From the NCBI GenBank assembly GCA_947500435.1, contig CANMRV010000001.1:496001-560000 (forward strand): DNA of 64,000 nucleotides. The letters are read 5' to 3'. Source of the stretch: an uncultured Flavobacteriaceae bacterium (GTDB taxonomy: Bacteria > Bacteroidota > Bacteroidia > Flavobacteriales > Flavobacteriaceae). A program made the translations under genes and the position numbers. The notes under the pieces are model-generated. The model ran no database searches. It saw nothing but the letters and a program-made list of their open reading frames with translations, and was not told where the DNA came from. Shown here one piece after another: positions 35,630 through 44,710 of the stretch. Numbering within the stretch: the first letter of the stretch is position 1; every line of letters begins with the position of its first letter.

Positions 35630-37726
35630 CTAATTTATTCCCTCACCATTACCAACACCATCTTCATCAGGATTGACAAAAACCAACTTGCCTTCCGCAT
35701 TCTCGGTCATCAGAATCATGCCTTCACTATTCACGCCACGTAAAGCGCGAGGTGCAAGATTGATAAGAACAGTAACTTTTTTACCTACAATTTCTTTCGG
35801 AGTAAAACTCTCCGCAATACCAGAAACAATAGTTCTTATATCTAACCCAGTATCTACTTTAAGTACTAATAACTTTTTCGCCTTTGCCATTTTTTCGGCT
35901 TCGACTATTGTGCCTACACGCATGTCTAATTTTGTGAAATCATCGAATTGTATGGTGTCTTTTTGTGGCATGAGTTCTTTGTTTGCGTTTTCGTTTGCCT
36001 TTTTAGTGGCTTCTAGTTTATCTAGTTGGGCTTGAATCTCTTTGTCTTCTATTTTTCTGAAGAGGAGCTCGGCTTTGTTGATTTGGTGAGTTGCTGGGAG
36101 TAGGGTTTCTTTGGTTGAAACATCGCTCCATTGGTTCTCGATACGATTCGCTGAAGGCGAATCACTCGATCTGACATTTAATATGTTTTTAAGTTTTTTA
36201 GAAGTAAACGGTAAAAAAGGCTCACTTAAAACTGCAAGTCCGGTTGCGATTTGGAGGGCTACGAACATGATGGTTTTTACGCGTTGTTCATCTTCCTTGA
36301 TGACTTTCCAGGGTTCTTCGTCGGCTAGGTATTTGTTTCCTAGTCGTGCAAGGTTCATGAGTTCTTGACCCGCTTCGCGAAAACGATAGCGTTCCAATGA
36401 ACTTTCAATCGTTGCCGGAAATTCCTTTAAAGCTGCTAAGGTTTCCAAATCTACTTTTGAGAATTCTGAAGGACCTGGAACGATACCCTCGTAATATTTA
36501 TTGGTTAGGACTACCACCCGGTTGATAAAGTTTCCGAAAATAGCCACCAGCTCGCTGTTGTTTCGTGCCTGAAAATCTTTCCAAGTGAAATCGTTGTCCT
36601 TGGTTTCTGGCGCGTTTGCCGTTAAGGTATATCGCAATACGTCTTGCATATCTGGGAATTCTTGTAAATACTCATGCAACCAAACCGCCCAATTTTTTGA
36701 AGTGGACAATTTGTTTCCTTCTAAATTCAAAAATTCATTGGCGGGTACATTTTCCGGAAGTATGAAATCGCCATGTGCTTTTAGAATCGCTGGGAAGATG
36801 ATACAGTGAAATACGATATTATCTTTTCCAATGAAATGAACCAATTTGGTATCGTCAGATTTCCAATAGGGCTCCCAATCTTTTCCTTCACGTTCCGCCC
36901 ATTCTTTGGTGGAAGAAATATATCCGATAGGAGCATCGAACCAGACATACAATACCTTACCTTCTCCGCCCTTAACTGGCACGGGAATTCCCCAATCCAA
37001 ATCACGGGTTACCGCACGAGGCGCTAATCCTCCGTCAATCCATGATTTGCATTGGCCATAAACGTTGGGTTTCCAGTCATTTTTGTGTCCTTCTAAAATC
37101 CATTCTCTTAGAAAATCTTCATATCTATCCAAGGGAAGAAACCAATGTTTTGTTTCCTTCATTGTAGGAACCGCTCCAGAAACTGTTGATCTCGGATTAA
37201 TCAAATCAGTAGCATTTAAAGTAGAACCACAATTTTCGCATTGATCGCCGTAGGCTTCTTCATGTCCACAATTGGGACAAGTACCAACTACAAAACGGTC
37301 AGCAAGAAACTGGTCAGCTTCCTCATCGTATAACTGAGCGGTTGTTTCTTCAATAAAATCTCCTTGTTCATGAAGCTTTTTGAAAAAGTCTCCTGCAGTT
37401 TTATGGTGGATTTCACGCGATGTACGGGAATAGTTATCGAAAGTAATTCCGAAGTCTTGAAACGATTGGCGGATAATCCCGTCATATTTGTCAATAACTT
37501 CTTTGGGCGTAATGCCCTCCTTTTTAGCTTTCATTGAGATAGCTACTCCATGTTCATCACTTCCGCAAACGAAAGCAACATCTTTTCCAATTAATCGCAA
37601 ATAACGGGCGTAAATATCCGCAGGAACGTAAACTCCTGCTAGATGGCCGATGTGAATTGGTCCGTTTGTATAGGGTAAAGCAGCGGTAATCGTATAGCGC
37701 GCTGGAGAATTTTGGTTTTGAGCCAT
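35630..37726 (-). CDS. metG: Methionine--tRNA ligase
   Basis: 698 residues, with the C-terminal tRNA-binding dimerisation domain. HIGH motif at residues 25-28 (GPIHIGH), zinc knuckle with paired CPNC and CENC near 155, KMSKS variant KLSTSKN near 340, and the EMAP-like C-terminal domain from about residue 590 ([17 protein letters not shown]). The start is ATG at 37726. It charges tRNA-Met for initiation and elongation. The linker at about residues 517-532 is encoded by a palindromic dispersed repeat (36133-36177), an odd insertion in a housekeeping gene; the frame stays open. Confidence 0.97.
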   Translation of the reverse strand: MAQNQNSPARYTITAALPYTNGPIHIGHLAGVYVPADIYARYLRLIGKDVAFVCGSDEHGVAISMKAKKEGITPKEVIDKYDGIIRQSFQDFGITFDNYSRTSREIHHKTAGDFFKKLHEQGDFIEETTAQLYDEEADQFLADRFVVGTCPNCGHEEAYGDQCENCGSTLNATDLINPRSTVSGAVPTMKETKHWFLPLDRYEDFLREWILEGHKNDWKPNVYGQCKSWIDGGLAPRAVTRDLDWGIPVPVKGGEGKVLYVWFDAPIGYISSTKEWAEREGKDWEPYWKSDDTKLVHFIGKDNIVFHCIIFPAILKAHGDFILPENVPANEFLNLEGNKLSTSKNWAVWLHEYLQEFPDMQDVLRYTLTANAPETKDNDFTWKDFQARNNSELVAIFGNFINRVVVLTNKYYEGIVPGPSEFSKVDLETLAALKEFPATIESSLERYRFREAGQELMNLARLGNKYLADEEPWKVIKEDEQRVKTIMFVALQIATGLAVLSEPFLPFTSKKLKNILNVRSSDSPSANRIENQWSDVSTKETLLPATHQINKAELLFRKIEDKEIQAQLDKLEATKKANENANKELMPQKDTIQFDDFTKLDMRVGTIVEAEKMAKAKKLLVLKVDTGLDIRTIVSGIAESFTPKEIVGKKVTVLINLAPRALRGVNSEGMILMTENAEGKLVFVNPDEDGVGNGEGIN
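36133..36177. repeat. REP-like palindromic repeat inside metG
   Basis: The core GATTCGCTGAAGGCGAATC (36145-36163) is a perfect hairpin with 7-base arms, flanked by TTCTCGATAC on the left and ACTCGATCTGACA on the right. On the minus strand it reads as the TGTCAG..TCGAGTG...TATCGAGAACC type of repeat that I know as a frequent dispersed intergenic repeat in flavobacteria. Here it sits within the metG frame, between the anticodon-binding and C-terminal domains, and encodes a Ser/Asn-rich stretch. Confidence 0.7.
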
Positions 37727-37806
37727 CAATCTAATTTTGAGCTACAAAAATAGCATTTTTTGTTGCCGCGTCGCTACCGAAGTATTAAGAAGTGTAAACA
37801 CAAAAG

Positions 37807-37826
37807 ACCCTGATATAAATCAGGGT
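37807..37826. other. Perfect hairpin in the metG upstream gap
   Basis: ACCCTGAT (37807-37814) and ATCAGGGT (37819-37826) form an 8-base stem with an ATAA-type loop. On the minus strand it is followed by CTTTTG, so it might be a weak second terminator behind the DUF1501 gene. On the plus strand there is no T-run. Confidence 0.45.
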
Positions 37827-37874
37827 TAGTTCAATAGTCTCTTTTATAAATTTAAAGCAGGATTTCACAAAAAA

Positions 37875-37910
37875 AAGCCTCCGACGTATTGTGGGTACAA
37901 TCGGAGGCTT
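37875..37910 (-). terminator. Rho-independent terminator of the DUF1800-DUF1501 operon
   Basis: AAGCCTCCGA and TCGGAGGCTT (outer 10-base stem), with an inner TTGT/ACAA pairing. On the minus strand the stem is followed by a run of eight T. It lies 58 bases past the DUF1501 stop codon and separates that operon from metG. Confidence 0.85.
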
Positions 37911-37967
37911 AGCAAAAAGTGGGGGTAGATTTAGGGGACGAAATACGTACTCATAAATACTTATATT

Positions 37968-39683
37968 TTAGGCTACCATAACTGATTTAGCCATTTTTTG
38001 ATTCTGAACATCAATACGATAGATATATTTTCCGGCTGCTAAATGTTGTGGCACTCGCTCACGGATATTAATTTCTACCTGACCCTCTAACATCATCTCA
38101 TTATAAACAGTACCGACTAGTTGACCCAGAATGTTGTACAACTGAATATCAACATGGGCGCTAAACGGCATCTCTAAATAGATATGAGGATTCTCATCTG
38201 TTGGATAAAAAGGTTTATGAACAATCGCATCTAACAAACTAGGATCGAAAGGTGTAGGCTCAGTAGGTTCTTCACCCATAGGAGGCGTCACATCTCCGTC
38301 ACTATAAACGATATCTGGAAAATCGACACCACTACAGTTAAACCCAAGATTTACTGGGGCATACGGATGATCTAATAAATGCTGCTCTACTAATGGAATA
38401 GGAACACATAACCATTCAGCCAACACTGTGGCATATAAATCCCTAAAATCCATAGTATATTCCAAGTTTCCACGGCCATCAGGATTTTCCAAGGTTGGAT
38501 GTTCACCAACGAAAGCACTTCCTTCTAGTCCCGATCCGAAGAATAGAGTTGGAGCGGCTTTACCATGATCTGTTCCATTAGAGCCATTTTCAAATATTCG
38601 TCTTCCGAATTCTGAAAATGTCATACTCAATACTTTATCATCTTGTTCTGTGAAACCTAAGTCATCATAGAAATTGTCAATGGCTACCGATAAATTAGTC
38701 ATCAAACGTTCGTGATTAAGAGGTTGGTTACCGTGTGTGTCAAAACCTCCCATGGAGATCATGTACACTTTGGTTCCTAGATTCCCTTTTATCAAACGTG
38801 CCAACAAGGCCAATTGTCTTGCAAAACCGTTATCTTGATATTCTACTTGATTCTGACCTCTTAACCACGCTTCGTGAATTGTACCTGCATACTCGTTGGT
38901 TACATTTGAAACTCCTCTTAGATATCTCAATTGGTCACCGTACATACAATCATCGAATAAGGCTTCATCAACAGAGTATTGTAATCCGGTTTCTGCAATT
39001 TCTTCCAGCTGATCTATATTGTTCGCTACAAAAGCATAGTTAGTCTCTTCGCCTTCAAAAACTAAACTTCCGAACTGACCTATTTGCACAGCCGCAGGAC
39101 CTTCTGGTCTACTTCCTGGAAAATCAGATAAGTAATCTGGAAAGCAATGTTCGAAATGTCTTCCCATCCAACCTGTATCTAATCCGCTAAAACCTGTAGT
39201 GGTTAAATCGGTATTTGCAAAAATATCAGAACCGGTAAAATGAGATAAACTCTGTCCCTCATAACCTACACCGTGAACCGCTTTGAACTGTCCGTCTCCC
39301 CACATGGGTTGTAAAGCGCCCATATAAGATGGCACACCAAATTCATCGGTGAGTTTCAATACCTTACTTTCAGGAATATAGATATTTGGCCTAGCATTCG
39401 CGTAGGCATCATATTGTTCAATTGGAATAACGGTACTCAAACCATCATTTCCGCCTGATAAACGAATTAATATTAAGATGTTATCCGTTTCCGTATCTGC
39501 TATTGCCGAGGTCAAGGGCGATGGTGCAGAAGCTGTAAGCATGTTACTGCCTAGCATCATTGAACCAGAACCGGCTATACCTAACGCTTGTAAAAATGAA
39601 CGCCGGCTCCATTGCTTGTGTTCGGTGTCGTGGCCATCATGTTCTAGGCCTTTATATGGTGTTGAATCGTGAGTATCGCACAT
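37968..39683 (-). CDS. DUF1501 protein with Tat-type signal and T9SS C-terminal domain
   Basis: 571 residues. A twin-arginine motif (SRRSFLQALGIAGSG, residues 27-41) precedes the hydrophobic stretch, which points to Tat export of a folded protein. The DUF1501 core (sulfatase/alkaline-phosphatase-like; LIRLSGGNDGLSTVIP, GGFDTHGNQPLNHE, FSEFGRRIFENGS) occupies about residues 70-470. The last 75 residues resemble a type A T9SS sorting domain (VDIQLYNILGQLVG, LAAGKYIYRID, SVMVA end), suggesting surface secretion. It is 10 bases downstream of the DUF1800 gene, its usual partner. The function of the pair is unknown. Confidence 0.9.
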   Translation of the reverse strand: MCDTHDSTPYKGLEHDGHDTEHKQWSRRSFLQALGIAGSGSMMLGSNMLTASAPSPLTSAIADTETDNILILIRLSGGNDGLSTVIPIEQYDAYANARPNIYIPESKVLKLTDEFGVPSYMGALQPMWGDGQFKAVHGVGYEGQSLSHFTGSDIFANTDLTTTGFSGLDTGWMGRHFEHCFPDYLSDFPGSRPEGPAAVQIGQFGSLVFEGEETNYAFVANNIDQLEEIAETGLQYSVDEALFDDCMYGDQLRYLRGVSNVTNEYAGTIHEAWLRGQNQVEYQDNGFARQLALLARLIKGNLGTKVYMISMGGFDTHGNQPLNHERLMTNLSVAIDNFYDDLGFTEQDDKVLSMTFSEFGRRIFENGSNGTDHGKAAPTLFFGSGLEGSAFVGEHPTLENPDGRGNLEYTMDFRDLYATVLAEWLCVPIPLVEQHLLDHPYAPVNLGFNCSGVDFPDIVYSDGDVTPPMGEEPTEPTPFDPSLLDAIVHKPFYPTDENPHIYLEMPFSAHVDIQLYNILGQLVGTVYNEMMLEGQVEINIRERVPQHLAAGKYIYRIDVQNQKMAKSVMVA

Positions 39684-39693
39684 AGTAGTAGGT

Positions 39694-41202
39694 TTATTTT
39701 AGTTGAAATTCTGGTTGTCTTGATAGGTGAACCAACAATAGGTATACCTGATTTGGAACTTGCGGACTTATACTAAGCATCCATTGAGAAGTCCCTCCGG
39801 GAGTATGGTCCGGACTATAATAGATTTCAGGTACGTCTTCAACCTTAAAAGCAGACAAAGCGTTATCGAAATCTTGTTGTGTAAGTAGTCCTTTAGGAGT
39901 AATTTTATTGACAATAGCCTGTGTTACAATTTCGGGATTGCTCGTATTGCTATTTGCAGGACCTACAGCTGCAACTGCAAAATCTCTGAATTCTTCGGAA
40001 TTACCTTGATAAAATTCTTCAAGAATTGTTTCAAGAGTCAACCATCTTCCAATCATAAAGTTGGTGTTAATCCAAGATCGGTCTCTTTCCCAACCGGCAA
40101 CATCAACGGGGTCAAACAATCGTTGACTAAGAAGTCCGCTATAGTTGACCATAGACGCTACCGTGGTATCGTTGTAGCTAAAGCCAGTTTCCTTCATCAA
40201 ATTAAAATACAAGTCGTATGGGCTCTTTATAATAACTCCAACAGCATCCTCATCAAAAAAGTGCTCACTTTTAAACAATTGTGACAACACTGGAGCAATT
40301 TCAAAATTTGCACCTACAAAGGTAGCTGCCATGCCAGATATAATGGTCTGGGCATTTCCTGCATCATCACGTGAATCGGGGTGTACAAAGAATTCATATA
40401 ATTTTCTACAGATAAACTCTGCGATTTCGTTGGGTCTTTGCGTGAAAAGAATATTTATAACATCATCATAGCCCCAGTTGCCAGTTTGACCAAAAATAGT
40501 CTTAGGCCCAGCATCATGTCTTTCAGGGTTGAACAACACAGCCTCGCAGCCTAGCTCACCACGTTCAACATAACCTGTAAGAGCCTTTGCTGTTTCAATG
40601 ATATCTTCTTCAGTATAACCATTGCCATCACCCAGGCTAAAGAGCTCATATAACTCTCGGGCATAGTTTTCGTTAGGGTTGTTGCCATTATTGTAAACAC
40701 CATCTAGATAATACAACATAGCATTGGTCAAGCCTATTTCGCTCACGAAGGTTCTAAAATTCCCTATCGCATTGCGCTGTAGGCAATTTGTATATTCATA
40801 CAAATACGCATTACAGTCATAGACATCTAATTCGGTTACAAAATGATTGCTCCAGAAAAAGCTTAATCGATCTCGAAGATTGTTGTTTAAAATGGAGTTG
40901 GCATAACCAAGTTCCCATTCATCTTGTTGTGCTCTACGCAATTGTCTTGCAGCGTCTTCATCAGCCGGGTAGTTGCTATTGTTCCAAGTGGCCCATACGG
41001 GGGCCGGTAATGGAGCTAAACCAATGGCTTGATTAATTAGAGTATCAACCAAGGCTCCTGGAGTTTGGCCTGTTCCTGCGTTGATAGTTTGTACTGAAGC
41101 ACTAAATCCTAATCTTCTGTACAGGTGTTCCACTTGCTGTTGCGTTAAAGCACCAGCATACGGGGACAACGGAGAAGTATTACAATTAATGAAATATTCC
41201 AT
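39694..41202 (-). CDS. DUF1800 family protein
   Basis: 502 residues from the ATG at 41202; an in-frame TTG two codons upstream is possible. Family blocks are visible: LTQQQVEHLYRRLGFSA near the N-terminus, LRDRLSFFWSNHFVT, NPNENYARELYELFSLG and FICRKLYEFFVHP. No signal peptide is seen, although the partner DUF1501 protein carries Tat and T9SS signals; export as a passenger of that partner is possible. These paired genes are common in Bacteroidota and Planctomycetota and have no established function. Confidence 0.88.
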   Translation of the reverse strand: MEYFINCNTSPLSPYAGALTQQQVEHLYRRLGFSASVQTINAGTGQTPGALVDTLINQAIGLAPLPAPVWATWNNSNYPADEDAARQLRRAQQDEWELGYANSILNNNLRDRLSFFWSNHFVTELDVYDCNAYLYEYTNCLQRNAIGNFRTFVSEIGLTNAMLYYLDGVYNNGNNPNENYARELYELFSLGDGNGYTEEDIIETAKALTGYVERGELGCEAVLFNPERHDAGPKTIFGQTGNWGYDDVINILFTQRPNEIAEFICRKLYEFFVHPDSRDDAGNAQTIISGMAATFVGANFEIAPVLSQLFKSEHFFDEDAVGVIIKSPYDLYFNLMKETGFSYNDTTVASMVNYSGLLSQRLFDPVDVAGWERDRSWINTNFMIGRWLTLETILEEFYQGNSEEFRDFAVAAVGPANSNTSNPEIVTQAIVNKITPKGLLTQQDFDNALSAFKVEDVPEIYYSPDHTPGGTSQWMLSISPQVPNQVYLLLVHLSRQPEFQLK

Positions 41203-41415
41203 AGTCAATTTGGGCGTTAGTATGTTTGTTCATAGCGCTTGGGGCTGCTAATTGCTTGGGGAACTAAAATAACGTAGCTAAAAAGAGGATAGTATTGAAA
41301 TCCTTGTATTTTCGTTAAACTACTAGATAAGCTACGTGCTTTTTACTTGGTTAGGACGTTTAACGGCGCGTTTTTTCGATGAAATGCACGTTTTCGGTTA
41401 AATATTTTTTAATTC

Positions 41416-41775
41416 ACGGGAAAACACAACGAGTTTGGGAAGGAGGGTGAAAAGATTGCCACGGATTTCTTAATTAAAAAAGGATATGAAATTAAATACA
41501 GGAATTATAGGTATTTAAAGTCCGAAATTGACATCATTGCCCAGAAGGAAAATATACTGGCTATTGTTGAGGTAAGAGCCCGCAGCAATGACAGAATCAT
41601 TCCTATTGCGGATACCATTACCAAAAAGAAAATCAAACTTTTGGTTATGGGTGCAGACCATTTTGTTATTGCAAATAATCTTGATGTTGAGGTTCGATTT
41701 GATTTGATAACCATATTGAAGAATAAGACAATATTCAAGATTGAACATTTGGAAAGTGCATTTTATCATTTCTGA
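41416..41775 (+). CDS. YraN/UPF0102 family protein with apparent ACG start
   Basis: 119 residues if translation begins at ACG (41416), exactly where the family has its first Met: the next residues GKHNEFGKEGEKIATDFL match the usual xKHNELGKxGE start. An in-frame TAA lies two codons earlier, and no ATG, GTG or TTG occurs in frame until late in the gene. The family fold is an Endonuclease-like (PD-(D/E)XK) domain; here EIDIIAQ and the IVEV block are kept, but the usual Lys of ExK is Arg (EVRARS). C-terminal VRFDLITIL and FKIEHLESAFYHF are typical. Either a rare ACG start, a decaying gene, or a sequencing error at one base. Confidence 0.72.
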   Translation, partial: TGKHNEFGKEGEKIATDFLIKKGYEIKYRNYRYLKSEIDIIAQKENILAIVEVRARSNDRIIPIADTITKKKIKLLVMGADHFVIANNLDVEVRFDLITILKNKTIFKIEHLESAFYHF

Positions 41776-41778
41776 CAA

Positions 41779-41810
41779 TTTGTTTTATTTGTAACAATAT
41801 GTTATTTTTG
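41779..41810 (+). promoter_or_regulatory. Bacteroidota-type promoter upstream of the ACT-domain gene
   Basis: TTTG (41779-41782) and TATTTTTG (41803-41810) are separated by 20 bases, matching the -33 TTTG and -7 TAnnTTTG pattern. The start codon at 41828 is only 17 bases past the -7 box, so the mRNA leader would be very short. Confidence 0.6.
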
Positions 41811-41827
41811 TTATCAAATCAATCATA

Positions 41828-42487
41828 ATGAAAACAATTTCATCAGTCGTAGAGCAATACATCAAGAAAAAGCCCTTTTTACAAAGCGCTTTAGCTCAGG
41901 GAATCATCAACCTAACTTCACTATCAAGAATCGTAAAACCAGAAATCGAGGAAGAACTTGGCAAGGACATTCGGAATGGAGCGATTGTGATGGCACTTAA
42001 ACGCTTATCGGACGATTTGGAGTTTCGAGCAACGCATAAGATTATCAAAGTTTTAAAGAATATCGGCGAGATTACTGTTCGGTCGTCCTTAACGGACTAT
42101 ACTTTTTTAGCTTCTGATACCATTTTAGTGCAACAAGCTAAACTTTTGGAGGCAATCAATGAGAATCAAGATGTCTTTTATACCTCTTCTAGAGGTGTTA
42201 ATGAGATAAATATTGTTATCAGCAATGTAATGGACAATACCGTTGAGAGTTTATTCAATGCAGAGCGATGTACCCAAAAGGCTGAAGAGCTATCTTCAAT
42301 AACGGTAAAGCTGCCTGCTGAGAATGTTTCGGTACCGGGAATTTACTATTTTATTTTTCAGCGCTTGGCTTGGGAAGGAATTGTACTTTATGAAGTAATC
42401 TCTACCACCAACGAATTTACAATTTTGGTTGACGATAGTCAGGTGGATATTGCTTTCAAAACTATAAAGGATTTGAAGACCTTATAG
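41828..42487 (+). CDS. Orphan protein with C-terminal aspartokinase-like ACT domain
   Basis: 219 residues, soluble. The N-terminal 90 residues are helical and HTH-like (QGIINLTSLSRIVKPEIEEE, NGAIVMALKRLSDD). The last 75 residues form an ACT-like pattern (VPGIYYFIFQRLAWEGIVLY, EVISTTNEFTILVDDSQ, AFKTIKDL), the same pattern as the ACT repeats in aspartate kinase. There is no kinase domain. I infer an amino-acid-responsive regulator, but the ligand and target are unknown. It has its own promoter and is convergent with the next gene. Confidence 0.75.
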   Translation: MKTISSVVEQYIKKKPFLQSALAQGIINLTSLSRIVKPEIEEELGKDIRNGAIVMALKRLSDDLEFRATHKIIKVLKNIGEITVRSSLTDYTFLASDTILVQQAKLLEAINENQDVFYTSSRGVNEINIVISNVMDNTVESLFNAERCTQKAEELSSITVKLPAENVSVPGIYYFIFQRLAWEGIVLYEVISTTNEFTILVDDSQVDIAFKTIKDLKTL

Positions 42488-42490
42488 AAT

Positions 42491-43813
42491 TTACTTTTCT
42501 CTTAAAAAGGCAACAACTTCCTTATCGCTTTCTGGCTTGGCGATTATTTGTTTATCCTTATCTAGGATAAAGTAAGTAGGGGTAGCATGTATGTCAAATA
42601 TTTTGGCATATTCACTATCCCATTTACCCAAAGCAATTGCGTGTTCGAAATTCGACAACTTGCGGGATTCGATATTCCACGAAATGTCATCATTTTCCAA
42701 TCCTACAGCTATTACTTTTATATCCTCGTTATCTTTAAGTTCTTTATGCAAAGCAGGAAGTTCTTTGAGACAATGGCCACAGGTACTGCTCCAGAAAACG
42801 AGCAAGTAATTTTCCGAACCTTGTAAAGCACTTAATTTTTCTTCCTTCTCTCCGTCTTTCCAACTAATTTCAGGGGAAATAACTCCAATTCGAAGACGGT
42901 TATAAATTTCAATTTTGTCAATAACGTCTTTATTTGCAGGGGCAGCGCTAGAGTTTTTTAAATATTTCGTGTAAACAAAATCCGCCGTGCTATCAAATCC
43001 ACTATTAGAGCTTTGCGTCCAAAGTGTATATAGAATATGAAAGGCATAGGTGTCTGAAACTCCATTTAAATTTTCAACAATTGCTGTAATGTTTGCTTGA
43101 ATCTCCTTTTCGGTTTCGACCTTTTCAAGTGGTCCCAACGGAAGTGCCGTAAAAACGTAATTCGTCAATTTATCGGTAAGAAAACCTGAAGCTTGTAAAA
43201 CTGGATTGTTCAAATCTAGATAGTCAAAGTAGGAATTCTTTCGATTCCGTACATAATCTTGGATGGATTCGTAGTCAGAGGGAACATAGGGCTTGTTCGC
43301 TTTAATAAAGTGATTTGAGATGAGGCCCTCCGATTTTTTTTCATAAGATTCTTGAGTCTCTTGGTATTTTTTCAGGATATTCTGATATGTTTTGACATCC
43401 ATGGTTCCGTTGGTATAATACGCAATCATTTCGCGCTCAAGAGTATTGATTTCATTAAAATATGTACCAAAAAGTATATTTTCTTTAGAAGCTGTAAACA
43501 TAACACCTTGCTCACTATCAAAGCTTAGATTTATATCTTCAATTCCATTGTATATTACATCAAAATAAAACTCTTCCTGAGGTATTGCATATACCAATCG
43601 GTATGTGCCTGAAGGTGAGTTTTCAGGAAGATTCAGGTTGAACGTTCCATTTTGGATAGCCGTGTCCGCCGAATAAACTTGCGTACCTGGTTTTAGCCGG
43701 TACGCTATAAGCCAACTATAATCTTTCGCCGGGTAAAAAGTACCTGAAATGGTATTTTGAGCTTGTGCTGATATTGTAATCAAAAGGATAAGGGAGAGAA
43801 GGCTTCGTTTCAT
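42491..43813 (-). CDS. TlpA-like thioredoxin-fold protein, exported
   Basis: 440 residues from the ATG at 43813, which gives the signal peptide MKRSLLSLILLITISAQAQ; the longer frame adds a non-signal extension. The N-terminal half is a DUF4369-like beta domain (SGTFYPAKDYSWLIAYRL). The C-terminal 140 residues are a TlpA/AhpC-TSA-type thioredoxin with the active site FWSSTCGHCLKELPAL and the cis-Pro region ATPTYFIL. It likely reduces or oxidises thiols in the periplasm. It is a single gene, convergent with the ACT-domain gene. Confidence 0.9.
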   Translation of the reverse strand: MKRSLLSLILLITISAQAQNTISGTFYPAKDYSWLIAYRLKPGTQVYSADTAIQNGTFNLNLPENSPSGTYRLVYAIPQEEFYFDVIYNGIEDINLSFDSEQGVMFTASKENILFGTYFNEINTLEREMIAYYTNGTMDVKTYQNILKKYQETQESYEKKSEGLISNHFIKANKPYVPSDYESIQDYVRNRKNSYFDYLDLNNPVLQASGFLTDKLTNYVFTALPLGPLEKVETEKEIQANITAIVENLNGVSDTYAFHILYTLWTQSSNSGFDSTADFVYTKYLKNSSAAPANKDVIDKIEIYNRLRIGVISPEISWKDGEKEEKLSALQGSENYLLVFWSSTCGHCLKELPALHKELKDNEDIKVIAVGLENDDISWNIESRKLSNFEHAIALGKWDSEYAKIFDIHATPTYFILDKDKQIIAKPESDKEVVAFLREK

Positions 43814-43919
43814 GTTAACTGTAATGTCAAAATTCGAGCCATATTGAAAATATGGCCGTTTTGATATCAAATTTAGGTATTAATACGAGATAATTAAAGT
43901 AACAAATAAAAGCGTTGTG

Positions 43920-44249
43920 CTATTCCAATTCTTCCCCAAGTCCTATGTTGACAAAAGTGGATAGAATTAGGTCCATTTCTTTTTCATGAAGAAAGTTATC
44001 CGAAACGGCTACGTCTCGCAATATTTGAACAATAACCTGCTTTTTTTTATAAGGAAGTTTATTAAGGGTAATTAAAGCAGTATCATAATCTAAATCTTCG
44101 GCAGCTTCGACTATTGGAATATCAAAGCCAATATCTTTTTTCAGTTGTTCCAAAAATTTCATTTCACCCTTATGCAACAAATCATCAACTTTGATCACAT
44201 CTGTGGTAATCTTAATGATAGCTAGCTTTTCGTTAAAATCAAATTCCAT
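43920..44249 (-). CDS. TerB-like small protein, copy 1
   Basis: 109 residues, all helical, acidic. It has two halves with the pattern of the TerB/DjlA-N fold: EKLAIIKITTDVIKVDDLLHK and then VIVQILRDVAVSDNFLHEKE. The acidic D-x-x-x-H-x-x-E spacing suggests metal or partner binding. It is one of three adjacent paralogues on the same strand, each 109-116 residues. No tellurite genes (terC, terD) are nearby, so a role in tellurite resistance is not implied. Confidence 0.75.
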   Translation of the reverse strand: MEFDFNEKLAIIKITTDVIKVDDLLHKGEMKFLEQLKKDIGFDIPIVEAAEDLDYDTALITLNKLPYKKKQVIVQILRDVAVSDNFLHEKEMDLILSTFVNIGLGEELE

Positions 44250-44261
44250 GGTTATGTAGAG

Positions 44262-44606
44262 TCAGTCCATGCTATTATATATCCCCATAGCATCGCGTAT
44301 ACTTAAAATTAGTGTTGTTTCCTTTTTATGTAAGAATCCATCAGCTATTGCCATTTGGTTTAATATTTCAGTTATGGTAAGTTTTTTTTCCTCGGTCATA
44401 TTTTTTAAAACCAAAATACCTTGATTAGTTGGTAAATTTCGTGCCTGTACGATAAAGTTACTGTCAAAATCCAAGCGATGCATTAATTCACTCAGAGCAT
44501 TGATTTCACCTTGATGAACATTGCCGTCTGCCAAAATTACTGAATCGAGAGCTTGCACAATTGCAAGTTTTTCGGCTAGCGAAAAGCCCATGGTTGAAGA
44601 GGTCAT
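44262..44606 (-). CDS. TerB-like small protein, copy 2
   Basis: 114 residues, paralogous to its neighbours on both sides. The paired helical motifs are AEKLAIVQALDSVILADGNV with HQGEINALSELM, and LTITEILNQMAIADGFLHKK. A second possible start at residue 6 (MGFSLAEKL) aligns better with copy 1. It lies 12 bases from copy 1, so these two are surely cotranscribed. Confidence 0.75.
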   Translation of the reverse strand: MTSSTMGFSLAEKLAIVQALDSVILADGNVHQGEINALSELMHRLDFDSNFIVQARNLPTNQGILVLKNMTEEKKLTITEILNQMAIADGFLHKKETTLILSIRDAMGIYNSMD

Positions 44607-44710
44607 AAATTCTAATTGTGGGGTTAGAATACCACGAATTTAAACAAATTAAAATAGAAACTACTAAAGAGATATTTCTATGTGGAGCTATTCAAGCCAT
44701 TTAGGCATAA

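Noticed and set aside
41272..41337. Inverted repeat ACGTAGCT (41272-41279) / AGCTACGT (41330-41337) upstream of the DUF1800 gene
   Set aside because: Arms of 8 bases with a 50-base spacer can occur by chance in a window this size, and no regulator or promoter element nearby supports a role.
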